Of a stretch of 64,000 bases of DNA, positions 16,120 to 25,857 are shown in pieces. The notes below the pieces were generated by a model. The model saw nothing but the letters and a program-made list of their open reading frames with translations, made no database searches and was not told the DNA's origin. The translations under genes and the position numbers were made by a program. Source of the DNA: an uncultured Aquimonas sp. (GTDB lineage Bacteria; Pseudomonadota; Gammaproteobacteria; Xanthomonadales; Xanthomonadaceae); the NCBI RefSeq assembly GCF_937888285.1, contig NZ_CALART010000002.1:11992-75991 (forward strand), read 5' to 3'. How positions within the stretch are numbered: the stretch's first letter is position 1; every line of letters begins with the position of its first letter.

Positions 16120-18708
16120 TTACTCGCTGCCGCAGGCCAGCACGAGCTCGGCATCGGTGCCGAGTTCGACGGTGGCGATGCGCAGCGCGGTGCCGGCGCC
16201 GGCTTCGAGCTGCAGCGCCGCATCCACGCGGTCGACCTTGAGGCCACCGCTGCGCAGGCACTTCAGCGGCAGGCCGACGCGCAGCCACTGTCCGCGCACG
16301 GCGCCAAGCCGCGTGCCCAGATCGACGCTGGCCGCGCAGCCCTCGCCGCAGCCCATGCCGAGCCGCAGTCCTTCATCCCCGAGAGCGTCCAGCCGCAGCC
16401 GGACCAGCAGGCGCACGTCGCCATTGGTCTCGCGCTCGATGTCGACGGGCTCGTCCAGCTGCAGGCGCAGTGCGCCCTTCGCGCTCCAGCTGAGCGCACG
16501 GGCGTCCTCCTGGGCGAGGTGGTCGACCGCGCGCAGTTCTACGGCACCCGCCGGGCTGCGTGCGGGGCCGTTGCCGACGACGCCCAGGCTGCCCTGCGAA
16601 TCCACCAGCTCGAAGCGCGCCCCGGCGGCCAGTGCGCCGCGCGCGAACCATTGGCCGCTGCGGGTCACGGCCGACAGGTCGATGTCCTCGGGCAGCGCGG
16701 CGAGCTCGCCGTCCTGGCCGTAGCGCAGGCCGTGGCCGAAGGCGAACAGCGGGGCGTAGTCGGCATCGCCCACGTTCAGGGTGTACTGGTCCGCGCGCGC
16801 CGGCCAGGAGAACGAAAGGCGGCCGTGGAAGTCGTGCTGGACCTCGCCATCGGCCGCGCGCAGAAGGACATCGGCGACACCAGCACCCTCGCTGCCCGGC
16901 AGCCAAGCAGCGACGAAGGCATCGGAGGCATTGAGCTCGCGATTGACCCACAGCGGGCGGCCCGACAGGAACACCGCGACCACCGGAATGCCCTCGGTGC
17001 GCAGGCGCAGCAGCAGGTCGAGGTCACGGCGGTCGTCGGGGCGGTAGGCGAGGGTGTCGACATCGCCCTGGAATTCGGCGTAGGGATCCTCGCCGAACAC
17101 CACCACGGCGACATCCGGGCGCTGCTGGAAGCGGCCGTCGACGGCCAGCTCGGCCTGTCCGCCAGCGGCTTCGACCTGCGCGCGCAGCCCTTGCCAGATC
17201 GAGGTCGCGCCGGGGAAATCGGAGGGCTGGGTGCCAGTGCCCTGCCAGGTCAGGGTCCAGCCGCCGCTCTGCTTGGCCACGCTGTCGGCGCCATCGCCGG
17301 CCACACCGATGCGCCGCTTTGGATCCAGCGGCAGCAGTTGGCCGGCATTCTTCAGCAGCACCAGCGAACGGCGCACGGCCTCGCGCGCCACGGCGCGGTG
17401 TTCCGGCGCGCCGATCAGCTCGAAGCGCCCGCCGAGCGCGCGTTCCGACGGTTTGGGCGCGTCGATCAGGCCCATAGACAGCTTCACGCGCAGAATCCGC
17501 GCGACCGCCTCGTCGATGCGCTCGGGGCTGAGGCGCTTGGTGCGCGCGGCGGCCAGCGTGTTGCTGTACAGATCACGCCAGCTGTCCGGCGCCATGAACA
17601 TGTCGACGCCGGCCTCGATCGAGGCCGGACAGTCGGTCGGCGTGCAGCCGGGCACCTGGCCGTGGCCGTTCCAGTCGCCGACCACAAAGCCGTCGAAGCC
17701 CATGCGTCCGCGCAGGACATCGGTGAGCAGGCCGCGATGGCCGTGCAGCTTCACGCCATTCCAGCTGGAGAAGCTGGCCATGACGGTCTGCACGCCCGCC
17801 GCGATGGCCGGTGGATAGCCGGCCGCATGGATGTCGCGCAGTTCGGCCTCGCTGACGCGGGTATCGCCCTGGTCGCGGCCATCGGCGGTGCCACCGTCGC
17901 CGACGAAGTGCTTGGCCGCGGACAGCACGCGCTGCTCGCCGAGGAAATCCGAGCGGCCGGGCACGCCCTGCAGGCCATGCACGACGGCAGCGGCATAGCT
18001 GGCCACCACGGCGGGATCTTCCGAGAAACCTTCGTAGCTGCGACCCCAGCGGTCGTCGCGCGGGACCGTGAGGGTGGGGGCGAAGGTCCACTCGGCGCCG
18101 GTCACGCGCAGCTCGCGGGCAGTGATTTCGGCGATGCGTCCAACCAGCGCGGGGTCGCGCGTCGCGCCCAGCCCGATGTTGTGCGGGAACAGGGTCGCGC
18201 CAACAACGTTGTTGTGGCCATGCACGGCGTCGATGCCGAACAGAAGCGGAATCGCGGTGCCGCGACGGCTGGCGTTGGCAGCGTGGAAGGCGTCGGCCAG
18301 GGCCAGCCATTCCTGCGCGGTAGCGAAGGCCTTGCCGCCGGGCGCGGAATTGCCGCCAGCGAGGATCGAGCCCAGAGGATAGCGGCGCAGCTCCTCGGGG
18401 CGGATGCTGCCGATGTCGGCCTGGATCAGCTGGCCGACCTTTTCTTCGAGCGTCATTCGCGACAGCAGCTCGGCCACGCGCGCTTCAATCGCGTCTTCGC
18501 GCTTCAGGCCGGCCTGCGTCTGCGGCCACTGTGCCGGGTCGACTTCCGCGGTTCTATCCGGACCTGCCCAAGCGGCTGCCGCCGACAGCAGCGCACAGGC
18601 CGCCGCAGCGCCGATCGACAGGCCTCGGGCCTGTTTGTTCAGGCGTCGGGCCAAACGCTCCCGCGCCGCGGACTGCGCGTGGCAGCCGGCCGAAACTGGT
18701 GGATTCAC
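16120..18708 (-). CDS. Secreted GH3 exo-beta-glucosidase (ExoP/CelD type)
   Basis: An 862-residue exported glycoside hydrolase. An N-terminal signal region (hydrophobic stretch about 30-48, cleavage after AWA) precedes the GH3 TIM barrel; GFVVGDWNGHG places the nucleophile at Asp345. The second domain carries GEDPYAEFQGD (539-549), which contains the acid/base glutamate of the glucan exohydrolase subgroup. About 190 C-terminal residues form an extra beta-rich domain seen in ExoP-like enzymes. The GTG start at 18708 follows GGGAGGG. It should release glucose from beta-1,3/1,4-linked oligosaccharides in the periplasm, or from the non-reducing end of cellobionate. Confidence 0.9.
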   Translation of the reverse strand: MNPPVSAGCHAQSAARERLARRLNKQARGLSIGAAAACALLSAAAAWAGPDRTAEVDPAQWPQTQAGLKREDAIEARVAELLSRMTLEEKVGQLIQADIGSIRPEELRRYPLGSILAGGNSAPGGKAFATAQEWLALADAFHAANASRRGTAIPLLFGIDAVHGHNNVVGATLFPHNIGLGATRDPALVGRIAEITARELRVTGAEWTFAPTLTVPRDDRWGRSYEGFSEDPAVVASYAAAVVHGLQGVPGRSDFLGEQRVLSAAKHFVGDGGTADGRDQGDTRVSEAELRDIHAAGYPPAIAAGVQTVMASFSSWNGVKLHGHRGLLTDVLRGRMGFDGFVVGDWNGHGQVPGCTPTDCPASIEAGVDMFMAPDSWRDLYSNTLAAARTKRLSPERIDEAVARILRVKLSMGLIDAPKPSERALGGRFELIGAPEHRAVAREAVRRSLVLLKNAGQLLPLDPKRRIGVAGDGADSVAKQSGGWTLTWQGTGTQPSDFPGATSIWQGLRAQVEAAGGQAELAVDGRFQQRPDVAVVVFGEDPYAEFQGDVDTLAYRPDDRRDLDLLLRLRTEGIPVVAVFLSGRPLWVNRELNASDAFVAAWLPGSEGAGVADVLLRAADGEVQHDFHGRLSFSWPARADQYTLNVGDADYAPLFAFGHGLRYGQDGELAALPEDIDLSAVTRSGQWFARGALAAGARFELVDSQGSLGVVGNGPARSPAGAVELRAVDHLAQEDARALSWSAKGALRLQLDEPVDIERETNGDVRLLVRLRLDALGDEGLRLGMGCGEGCAASVDLGTRLGAVRGQWLRVGLPLKCLRSGGLKVDRVDAALQLEAGAGTALRIATVELGTDAELVLACGSE

Positions 18709-18796
18709 GATGTCCCTCCCGCCACTTGGAACGCATCCGCGGTGCGCGGATGCCGCTGGCGTCTTGATGCGCCGTGGACGCTAACTTTGCCCAAAC

Positions 18797-18810
18797 TGAC
18801 ATCGCTGTCA
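18797..18810. promoter_or_regulatory. Perfect palindromic operator upstream of the GH3 gene
   Basis: TGACATCGCTGTCA is a perfect dyad (TGACA/TGTCA arms around TCGC) about 90 bases before the GH3 start. On the minus strand it overlaps a TTGACA -35 hexamer at 18806-18811, so a bound repressor would block the promoter; the -10 is weak. A near-identical site lies in the glk/lacI intergenic region. Control by the LacI-type protein at 10221-11258 is inferred. Confidence 0.6.
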
Positions 18811-18946
18811 ATCACTTTCTTCGCAATCGGATCACTATGGCTCGAGGAGAGGTGCTGGCCTCCGAGCACCGTGTCTGGTGAGGCAAGTAGAGCCAGCGCG
18901 CGCGGGCGGTATCCTTTCTTCGCTCGCTGGGCGCGGCTGCGAAAGT

Positions 18947-19717
18947 TCAGCCGGGCAGGGCGAACAGGCGGCGCGCGTTGGCGCTGGACTGTTCCGCAAC
19001 GGACCCAATGCTGGTGTCGCGCAGTGCGGCGATACAGGCCGCGACCTCGACCACGCGCGAGGGCAGGTTGCGCTGGCCGCGGTAGGGCATCAGCGGCTGG
19101 TCGGGAGCGTCGGATTCCAGCAGCAGGAACTCGATTGGCATCGTCGCGACGAGCTCGCGCAAGCGCTGCGCGCGCGGGTAGGTCACCGGCCCGCCGATGC
19201 CGAGCAGGAAGCCGAGGTCGAACAGCTGGCGCGCCTGCTCGGCGCTGCCAGCGTAGCTGTGCACCACCCCACGCAGGCGGCCGCGATAGCGCTTGAGCGC
19301 GATCAGCGTGGCCTCGACCGCGCGACGCGCGTGCAGAATCACCGGCAGTCCGGCCGCAGCGGCAAGCGTGAGCTGCGCCTCGAAGTAGTGCTGCTGTTCA
19401 GCGGGGTCCAGTGTCTCGACGTAGAAATCGAGGCCGAACTCGCCGACCGCGACCGGTTGTTCCTTGTGCAGCCAGGTTTCGAGCAGGTCGAGATGCTCGC
19501 GCCGGTGCTCGGCGAGGAACATCGGATGCAGCCCATAAGCGGGATACAGATCGCGCTCGCTCGCACAGAGTTCGCGCAGGCCAGGCCAGCTGGCTGCAGT
19601 GACCGCTGGGATCACCTGGGCCACGATGCCGGCGGCGCGCGCCTGTGCGAGAACCGCACCGCGGTCGCCATCGAACTCCGGCGCATCCAGATGGCAGTGG
19701 CTGTCGATCAGCTGCAC
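18947..19717 (-). CDS. TatD-family metal-dependent hydrolase
   Basis: A 256-residue cytoplasmic TIM-barrel metallohydrolase. The metal-binding motif DSHCHLD is at residues 5-11 (His7, His9). VAVGEFGLDFY supplies the bridging Glu, ILHARRA and VVHSYAGS the further histidines, and LLLESDAPDQP the catalytic Asp. TatD-family enzymes are 3'-5' DNA/RNA exonucleases; the subgroup (TatD, YcfH or YjjV) is not certain, so no symbol is given. The following gene's stop lies 15 bases upstream, so the two may be cotranscribed. Confidence 0.87.
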   Translation of the reverse strand: MQLIDSHCHLDAPEFDGDRGAVLAQARAAGIVAQVIPAVTAASWPGLRELCASERDLYPAYGLHPMFLAEHRREHLDLLETWLHKEQPVAVGEFGLDFYVETLDPAEQQHYFEAQLTLAAAAGLPVILHARRAVEATLIALKRYRGRLRGVVHSYAGSAEQARQLFDLGFLLGIGGPVTYPRAQRLRELVATMPIEFLLLESDAPDQPLMPYRGQRNLPSRVVEVAACIAALRDTSIGSVAEQSSANARRLFALPG

Positions 19718-19731
19718 GTGGGGCTCGCGAC

Positions 19732-20007
19732 TCAGGCCTTGTCGACGCGGCGGGCTTCGCCCTCGATCGGCGCGCGCGGCGGAACATCAGCGCCTTCCTG
19801 AGCGTTGCCGCCGCGTCGCTGTTTCCAGCTGCCGAGCAGCAGGGTGGCCGAGAACAGCAGCAGTTCGTCGACGAAGGGCAGGGGATCGGGCACGAACAGG
19901 GTGAGCAGGAACAGCGTCGCGGTAGCCAGCGCCAGCTGCGGAAAACGCAGGCGCTGCAGGCGGCGTCGCAGGAAGTTCGGCAGCAGGGCGATGAGGAATC
20001 GGGGCAT
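19732..20007 (-). CDS. Small inner-membrane protein (DUF6116-like)
   Basis: A 91-residue protein starting at an ATG at 20007. It opens MPRFLIALLPNFLRRRLQRLRFPQL and has one or two hydrophobic segments (residues about 24-43 and 48-60) with the intervening motif PDPLPFVDELLL. The C-terminal third is charged and Gln/Gly-rich. It resembles the small conserved protein annotated DUF6116 in Xanthomonadaceae; function unknown. It precedes the TatD gene on the same strand by 15 bases. Confidence 0.65.
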   Translation of the reverse strand: MPRFLIALLPNFLRRRLQRLRFPQLALATATLFLLTLFVPDPLPFVDELLLFSATLLLGSWKQRRGGNAQEGADVPPRAPIEGEARRVDKA

Positions 20008-20016
20008 GGGAGAGCC

Positions 20017-20050
20017 GGGATCGGGGATTCGGGATTCGAGATTCGGGAGC
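20017..20050. repeat. GGGATTCGG-type short repeat array
   Basis: Four imperfect 7-9 base units of the form GGGATTCG/GAGATTCG lie just upstream of the small membrane protein gene. Similar arrays recur at 22953-22992 and, in the complementary orientation, 44818-44845. Such arrays are common between genes in Xanthomonadaceae. No function is visible. Confidence 0.6.
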
Positions 20051-20166
20051 GCGTCGCGTGCACGTCCTGCTCGCCCGCCGAGGTTAGCGCGACCAGCGCG
20101 CAGGCGCGCTTCCGTGCGCTGAACCGCGCGTGGCGAGGCTCTTGAGTTGCCCGTCGCCCACAACGT

Positions 20167-20193
20167 GACAGGCCCGCACATGGCGGGCCTGTC
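20167..20193 (-). terminator. Stem-loop downstream of the RhlE-type helicase gene
   Basis: Eleven-base perfect arms (20167-20177 and 20183-20193) enclose a five-base loop, 45 bases past the helicase stop on the minus strand. The stem is strong but lacks a U-tract, so it is a probable rather than proven terminator. Confidence 0.5.
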
Positions 20194-20238
20194 TGGTGTT
20201 CAGCGATGTCAGCGCGAACTCCGCGAGCGCGGCTCGAC

Positions 20239-21567
<1,329 letters not shown>

Positions 21568-21859
21568 TGGAACTTCCGTGGGAGGTCCCGAGCGCTCCCT
21601 GCAACCGCGCTCAAGGGATGGATCGAACGGCGAGGATTCGCCTGCGACCGTCAACGCGAACACCGCGTCGAGGACAGCTCCGAGGAGGGGAAAGGGCGGC
21701 GGCTGGACCCGGCGGTTTCCATGCGGCCTCTGGCCGGTGAGGGAAACTTGAGGCCCTGGGGAGAGCGCACGGCACCTCGGGGCGTGGCGGAGACTACAGC
21801 ACGCGCCGCCCCGGGTCACTTCAATTCGTGTGAACTCTGCTGAACGGAGGCCTCGCCGT

Positions 21860-22417
21860 TCACAGAATGCGCTTGGCGCCGAGGTAGTGATCGCGCCAGT
21901 AGTGGCCATCCAGCGCATCCAGCCGCACCGTGCCGCCGCTGCTCGGCGCGTGCACGAAGCGGCCCTCGCCGACATAGATGCCCGCATGGTTGACCCGGCC
22001 GCGGCTGCCGAAGAACACCAGATCGCCCGACGCAAGCTGTGCCCGGCGCACGTCGCGTCCGCGCATGGCCTGCAGTTCGCGGGTGGTACGCGGCAGGCTG
22101 AGCGCTGCAGCCTGGCGGAACACATAGCCGATGAGGCCGCTGCAGTCGAAGCCACCGGCAGGCGTGTTGCCGCCATACCGATAGGGCGTGCCGACCAGCG
22201 AGATGGCGAGGAACAGCACGTCCTGGGCGGCATGGCCAACCACGCCTGCGCGGCCGTGATCGGCCCGCGGCGATGGGCTCGACGGCGCCTGCGGACGCTT
22301 CGGCGCCGAGCCGCAGGCGACCAGTGCGAGCAGGGCCAGGCCCAACAGCCAGCGCGGCGCGCCGTGACGCAGGCCCGAGCGGCGGCTATCCTTGCGCGTT
22401 GCGTCCAATCCGATCAC
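21860..22417 (-). CDS. NlpC/P60 family lipoprotein (cell-wall peptidase)
   Basis: An envelope endopeptidase of peptidase family C40, which cuts peptide stems of peptidoglycan. The lipobox LVAC follows a hydrophobic stretch (WLLGLALLALVAC). The catalytic domain shows GTPYRYGGNTPAGGFDCSGL with the nucleophile Cys, and NHAGIYVGEGRFVHAP with the His. The first possible ATG (22435) overlaps the divergent slyD start codon and has no ribosome site. A GTG at 22417 with GGGGT upstream, or a TTG at 22408, is more likely; the exact start is uncertain. The domain call is firm. Confidence 0.82.
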   Translation of the reverse strand: MIGLDATRKDSRRSGLRHGAPRWLLGLALLALVACGSAPKRPQAPSSPSPRADHGRAGVVGHAAQDVLFLAISLVGTPYRYGGNTPAGGFDCSGLIGYVFRQAAALSLPRTTRELQAMRGRDVRRAQLASGDLVFFGSRGRVNHAGIYVGEGRFVHAPSSGGTVRLDALDGHYWRDHYLGAKRIL

Positions 22418-22433
22418 CAGCGAAGACCCCAGC

Positions 22434-22913
22434 ATGAAAGTCGAAGAAAACCGCGTCGTCCGTTTCCATTACACCGTGTCCGAAGGCGGCCGCGAAGTCG
22501 AGAGCTCGCGCAGCGTCGGCGAGCCGCTGGCCGTGCTGTTCGGCAAGGGCGGCCTGATCCCCGGCGTCGAGAAGGCGCTCGCGGGCCGCGAGTCCGGCGA
22601 CACGGTGCAGGCCGAAGTGAGCCCGGAAGAAGGCTACGGCCCCTACCGCCCCGAGCTGACCCAGCGCGTGCCGAAGAAGCATTTCAAGAACATGCCCCTG
22701 GCCGTGGGCCAGACCGTGATGATGCAGACCCAGCAGGGCCCGCGCCCGATCACCATCAAGAAGGTCGGCATGAGCGTGGTCGACATCGACCTGAACCACC
22801 CGATGGCCGGCAAGCAGCTCAGCTTCGACATCGAGATCATCGAGGTACGCGAGGCCAGCGCCGAGGAGATCGATCACGGTCATGTGCACGGCGAAGGCGG
22901 CGTGCGGCACTGA
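22434..22913 (+). CDS. FKBP-type peptidyl-prolyl isomerase, SlyD-like
   Basis: A 159-residue isomerase/chaperone. The FKBP half-domains (VVRFHYTVSEGG, LIPGVEKALAGRESGD, VSPEEGYGPY) surround an inserted IF chaperone flap (about 70-125), followed by DLNHPMAGKQLSFDIEI. This is SlyD architecture. The C-terminal tail is short, ending in HGHVHGEGGVRH, in place of the long Cys/His-rich metal tail of E. coli SlyD; the histidines could still bind nickel or zinc. A second, diverged copy lies at 49894-50376 with nearly the same ending. The start is shared in position with a spurious ATG on the other strand. Confidence 0.87.
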   Translation: MKVEENRVVRFHYTVSEGGREVESSRSVGEPLAVLFGKGGLIPGVEKALAGRESGDTVQAEVSPEEGYGPYRPELTQRVPKKHFKNMPLAVGQTVMMQTQQGPRPITIKKVGMSVVDIDLNHPMAGKQLSFDIEIIEVREASAEEIDHGHVHGEGGVRH

Positions 22914-22952
22914 TTGCCCTGCTGCCTCCGCCTGCGCGGCGGGGGCAGCTTC

Positions 22953-22992
22953 ATTGGGGATTCGGGATTCGCGATTCGGGATTGGGGATTCG
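22953..22992. repeat. GGGATTCG tandem array
   Basis: Five imperfect units (GGGATTCG, CGATTCGG, GGATTGGG and variants) stand downstream of slyD. The sequence class matches the arrays at 20017-20050 and 44818-44845. The surrounding gap to the tRNA shows no gene. Confidence 0.6.
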
Positions 22993-23194
22993 CGAAGCGT
23001 TGAGGCCCGAGGCCTGCAGCTCGCCGCCCTTTCCGATCGATAAGCACGCCCGGAGCGTCGGATGGGGGACGGCGCAAGGCCCGGGCTTGCGAGCTGCCAA
23101 TCCAGTTCTCGATGCCGCTGCCCCGGTCGCCGCGGCGAAGCTGCGCGCAAGTCGAAGCGGCGTCTGCAGTCTCAGCTTCAATGGCCTGAAAAGC

Positions 23195-23224
23195 AGAAGG
23201 CCCGCTCTTGCGAGCGGGCCTTCT
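23195..23224 (-). terminator. Intrinsic terminator of tRNA-Leu
   Basis: Perfect 13-base arms (starting AGAAGGCCCGC) enclose a four-base loop ten bases beyond the tRNA 3' end. On the minus strand the stem is followed by GCTTTTC, giving a short U-tract. Position and structure make this a confident Rho-independent terminator. Confidence 0.85.
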
Positions 23225-23234
23225 GTCTTCAATC

Positions 23235-23319
<85 letters not shown>

Positions 23320-23367
23320 AGGTGTCCCGCAGTGCGCGCCTTGCGTTGCAGCACCGGAGAGCCGCGC

Positions 23368-23396
23368 ACTTTACGGATCGTGATTGCGGCTGTCAA
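23368..23396 (-). promoter_or_regulatory. Sigma-70 promoter of tRNA-Leu
   Basis: On the minus strand TTGACA (23391-23396) and TAAAGT (23368-23373) are separated by 17 bases. The predicted start is near 23361, about 40 bases before the mature tRNA 5' end. The strong hexamers fit a stable-RNA promoter. It lies within the leader of the divergent rnr gene. Confidence 0.8.
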
Positions 23397-23439
23397 CGGG
23401 GTGGCGCGATCGAATTTGCGCCGCGTGTACCATGCACGG

Positions 23440-25848
23440 ATGAGCAAACGTCCAAGCAAGCCCACCCCGCGTCGCGGCGGTGGATCGAAGTCCCAGAGCG
23501 GCGCGCCCGCTGGCCCTGCCAAGCCGCGCGGCAAGTCCGCCAAGCCGGCGCCCTGGCTGCCCGACCTGCCACCGGCGCCGCTGCCGCCGCCGCCCTCGCG
23601 CAAGGCCTCTCCGGATGCGGTTCTGCCGCGCCCGCGCGGTCGCCTGCCGCAGCCGAGCGTCTCCGACCCCTATGCCGAGCGCGAGGCCAGCAAGTACGAA
23701 AACCCCATCGCCAGCCGCGAGGCCATCCTCCAGCACCTTGAGGAGAAGGGCGAGCCGGTCACGGCCGAGGATCTCGCCGCCGATCTGCAGTTGACCGCAC
23801 CCGAGCGCTTCGAGGCGCTGGGCAATCGGCTGCGCGCCATGCTGCGCGACGGCCAGCTGCTGGTGAACCGCCGCGGCGGCTATGCGCCGGCGAAGAAGCT
23901 CGACCTGATCGCCGGCGTGGTGCTGGCCAACGCGGATGGCTTCGGCTTCCTGCGTCGCGACGGTGGCGGCGACGATGTCTTCCTGCCGCCCATGCAGATG
24001 CGTCAGGTGCTGCATGGCGATCGCGTGCTGGTCAGCATCACCGGGCTCGACCGTCGCGGTCGTCCGGAAGGCGCCATCGTCGAGGTGCTGGAGCGCCGCA
24101 CCCAGCGGCTGGTCGGCCGCTTCCAGGAGAACGACGGGATCGCCAGCGTGGTGCCCGACGACCGCCGCATCCACCAGGAAATCCTGATCCCCCCGACCGC
24201 GCGCGGCGACGCGCGCTCGGGCCAGATCGTGGTCTGCGAGATCACCCAGGCGCCGTCCTCGCATCGTCTGCCGATGGGCCGCGTGCTGACCACCCTGGGC
24301 GAGGCGCTGACCGCTTCGCTGGCGGTGGAGATGGCCATCCACGACCACGACATTCCGCATGTGTGGCCGCAGGAGGTGCTGCAGCAGGCGGCTGGCGTCA
24401 GCCTGGAGGTCGGCGCGCATGAGATCGGCGATCGCGTCGATCTGCGTGATCTGCCCCTGGTCACCATCGATGGCGAGACCGCGCGCGATTTCGACGATGC
24501 GGTCTATTGCGAGACCACCCGCAACGGCTATCGCCTGGTCGTCGCCATCGCCGACGTTTCGCACTACGTGCGCCCGGGCACGCCGCTGGATGACGAGGCG
24601 CAGAAGCGCGCGACCTCGGTCTACTTCCCCGGCTACGTGGTGCCGATGCTGCCGGAGACGCTGTCCAACGGCATCTGCTCGCTGAACCCGAAAGTCGACC
24701 GCATGTGCTTCGTCTGCGACATGCGCATCAATGCCGAGGGCGAGGTCACCAAGTCGAGCTTCTACGAGGCGGTGATGCGCTCGCATGCGCGCCTGACCTA
24801 CACCCAGGTCTGGAACGCGGTGGGCGAGCAGGACGAAGGCGCGCGCGCCCAGCTCGGCGGCGTGCTGCCGCACGTCGAGAACCTGTACGCGCTCTACCAC
24901 GTGCTCGCCGCGCAGCGGCAGCGTCGTGGCGCCATCGAGTTCGAGAGCACCGAGGTCGAGTTCCGGCTCGGCCCGGCGGGCGAGGTCATCCAGGCCGCGC
25001 CGCAGCCGCGCAACGATGCGCACAAGCTGATCGAGGAATGCATGATCGCGGCCAACGTGCAGGCCGCGCTGTTCCTGATGAAGAAGTCCATGCCCGCGCC
25101 CTACCGCGTGCACGACCGGCCGCCGGAGTCGAAGTACGGCGAGCTGCTGGAGTTCCTGAAGGGCTTCGGCCTGAAGCTGCCGGAGTGGTCGAAGGTGACC
25201 CCGGCCGACTACACCGCCCTGCTGCGCAAGATCCGCAAGCGCGACGACTGCGAGCTGCTGGAGACCGTGCTGCTGCGCTCGCAGGCGCTGGCCGTGTACC
25301 AGCCCGAGAACATCGGCCATTTCGGCCTGGCGCTGGAGGCCTACGCCCACTTCACGAGCCCGATCCGGCGCTATCCGGACCTGCTGGTGCACCGCGCGAT
25401 CAAACACGCACTCAATGGCGGCCGCGCCTCCACGTATCTGTACGCCGCCCACGACATGGCCGCGCTCAGCCTGCAGTGCAGCGAACGCAGCCGTCGCGCC
25501 GAGGAAGCCGAGCGCGAAGTCGACGAGCGCTACCGCTGTGCCTTCATGGAGCGCCACGTCGGCGCCGAGTTCGACGGCACCATCGCCGGAGTCACCAGCT
25601 TCGGCCTGTTCGTCGAGCTGGATGAGTCGAAGATCAGCGGCCTGGTGCATGTCACCCAGCTGCCCAACGACTATTACCACTTCGACCCGGCCCAGCGCCT
25701 GCTGCGCGGCGAGCGCCAGGGCCGCGTGCACCAGCTCGGCGACAAGGTGCGCGTGCTGGTGCTTCGCGCTTCGATCGAGGATCGCAAGATCGACTTCCGC
25801 CTGGTCGAGGGCGGCAAGAAGTCGAAGAAAGTCGGGATCAGCAAGTGA
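23440..25848 (+). CDS. rnr: Ribonuclease R
   Basis: An 802-residue 3'-5' exoribonuclease degrading structured RNA, rRNA fragments and mRNA. After a basic, Pro-rich N-terminal extension (residues 1-75) come a winged-helix segment (SREAILQHLEEKGEPVTAEDLA), two cold-shock domains, the RNB catalytic core with DGETARDFDDAV and the acidic metal ligands, and a C-terminal S1 domain (GAEFDGTIAGVTSFGLFVELDE). ATG at 23440 fits the domain start. The gene is followed 9 bases later by rlmB, the conserved rnr-rlmB pair. Confidence 0.95.
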   Translation: MSKRPSKPTPRRGGGSKSQSGAPAGPAKPRGKSAKPAPWLPDLPPAPLPPPPSRKASPDAVLPRPRGRLPQPSVSDPYAEREASKYENPIASREAILQHLEEKGEPVTAEDLAADLQLTAPERFEALGNRLRAMLRDGQLLVNRRGGYAPAKKLDLIAGVVLANADGFGFLRRDGGGDDVFLPPMQMRQVLHGDRVLVSITGLDRRGRPEGAIVEVLERRTQRLVGRFQENDGIASVVPDDRRIHQEILIPPTARGDARSGQIVVCEITQAPSSHRLPMGRVLTTLGEALTASLAVEMAIHDHDIPHVWPQEVLQQAAGVSLEVGAHEIGDRVDLRDLPLVTIDGETARDFDDAVYCETTRNGYRLVVAIADVSHYVRPGTPLDDEAQKRATSVYFPGYVVPMLPETLSNGICSLNPKVDRMCFVCDMRINAEGEVTKSSFYEAVMRSHARLTYTQVWNAVGEQDEGARAQLGGVLPHVENLYALYHVLAAQRQRRGAIEFESTEVEFRLGPAGEVIQAAPQPRNDAHKLIEECMIAANVQAALFLMKKSMPAPYRVHDRPPESKYGELLEFLKGFGLKLPEWSKVTPADYTALLRKIRKRDDCELLETVLLRSQALAVYQPENIGHFGLALEAYAHFTSPIRRYPDLLVHRAIKHALNGGRASTYLYAAHDMAALSLQCSERSRRAEEAEREVDERYRCAFMERHVGAEFDGTIAGVTSFGLFVELDESKISGLVHVTQLPNDYYHFDPAQRLLRGERQGRVHQLGDKVRVLVLRASIEDRKIDFRLVEGGKKSKKVGISK

Positions 25849-25857
25849 GCATGCCGC

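Noticed and set aside
15686..16288. Open frame across the gap between GH3 and the TonB receptor
   Set aside because: Its peptide reflects the multi-hairpin repeat and antisense-frame GH3 sequence; not coding.
13492..19296. A very long open frame (about 1930 codons) on the plus strand
   Set aside because: It runs antisense through the TonB receptor and GH3 genes, has no recognisable domains and an Ala/Gly/Arg/Val-rich composition, as expected for a shadow frame in GC-rich DNA.
20202..20215. A further partial match to the LacI-type operator (GTTCAGCGATGTCA)
   Set aside because: It lies in the 3' region between the helicase and a small membrane gene, with three mismatches in one arm and no promoter; probably chance.
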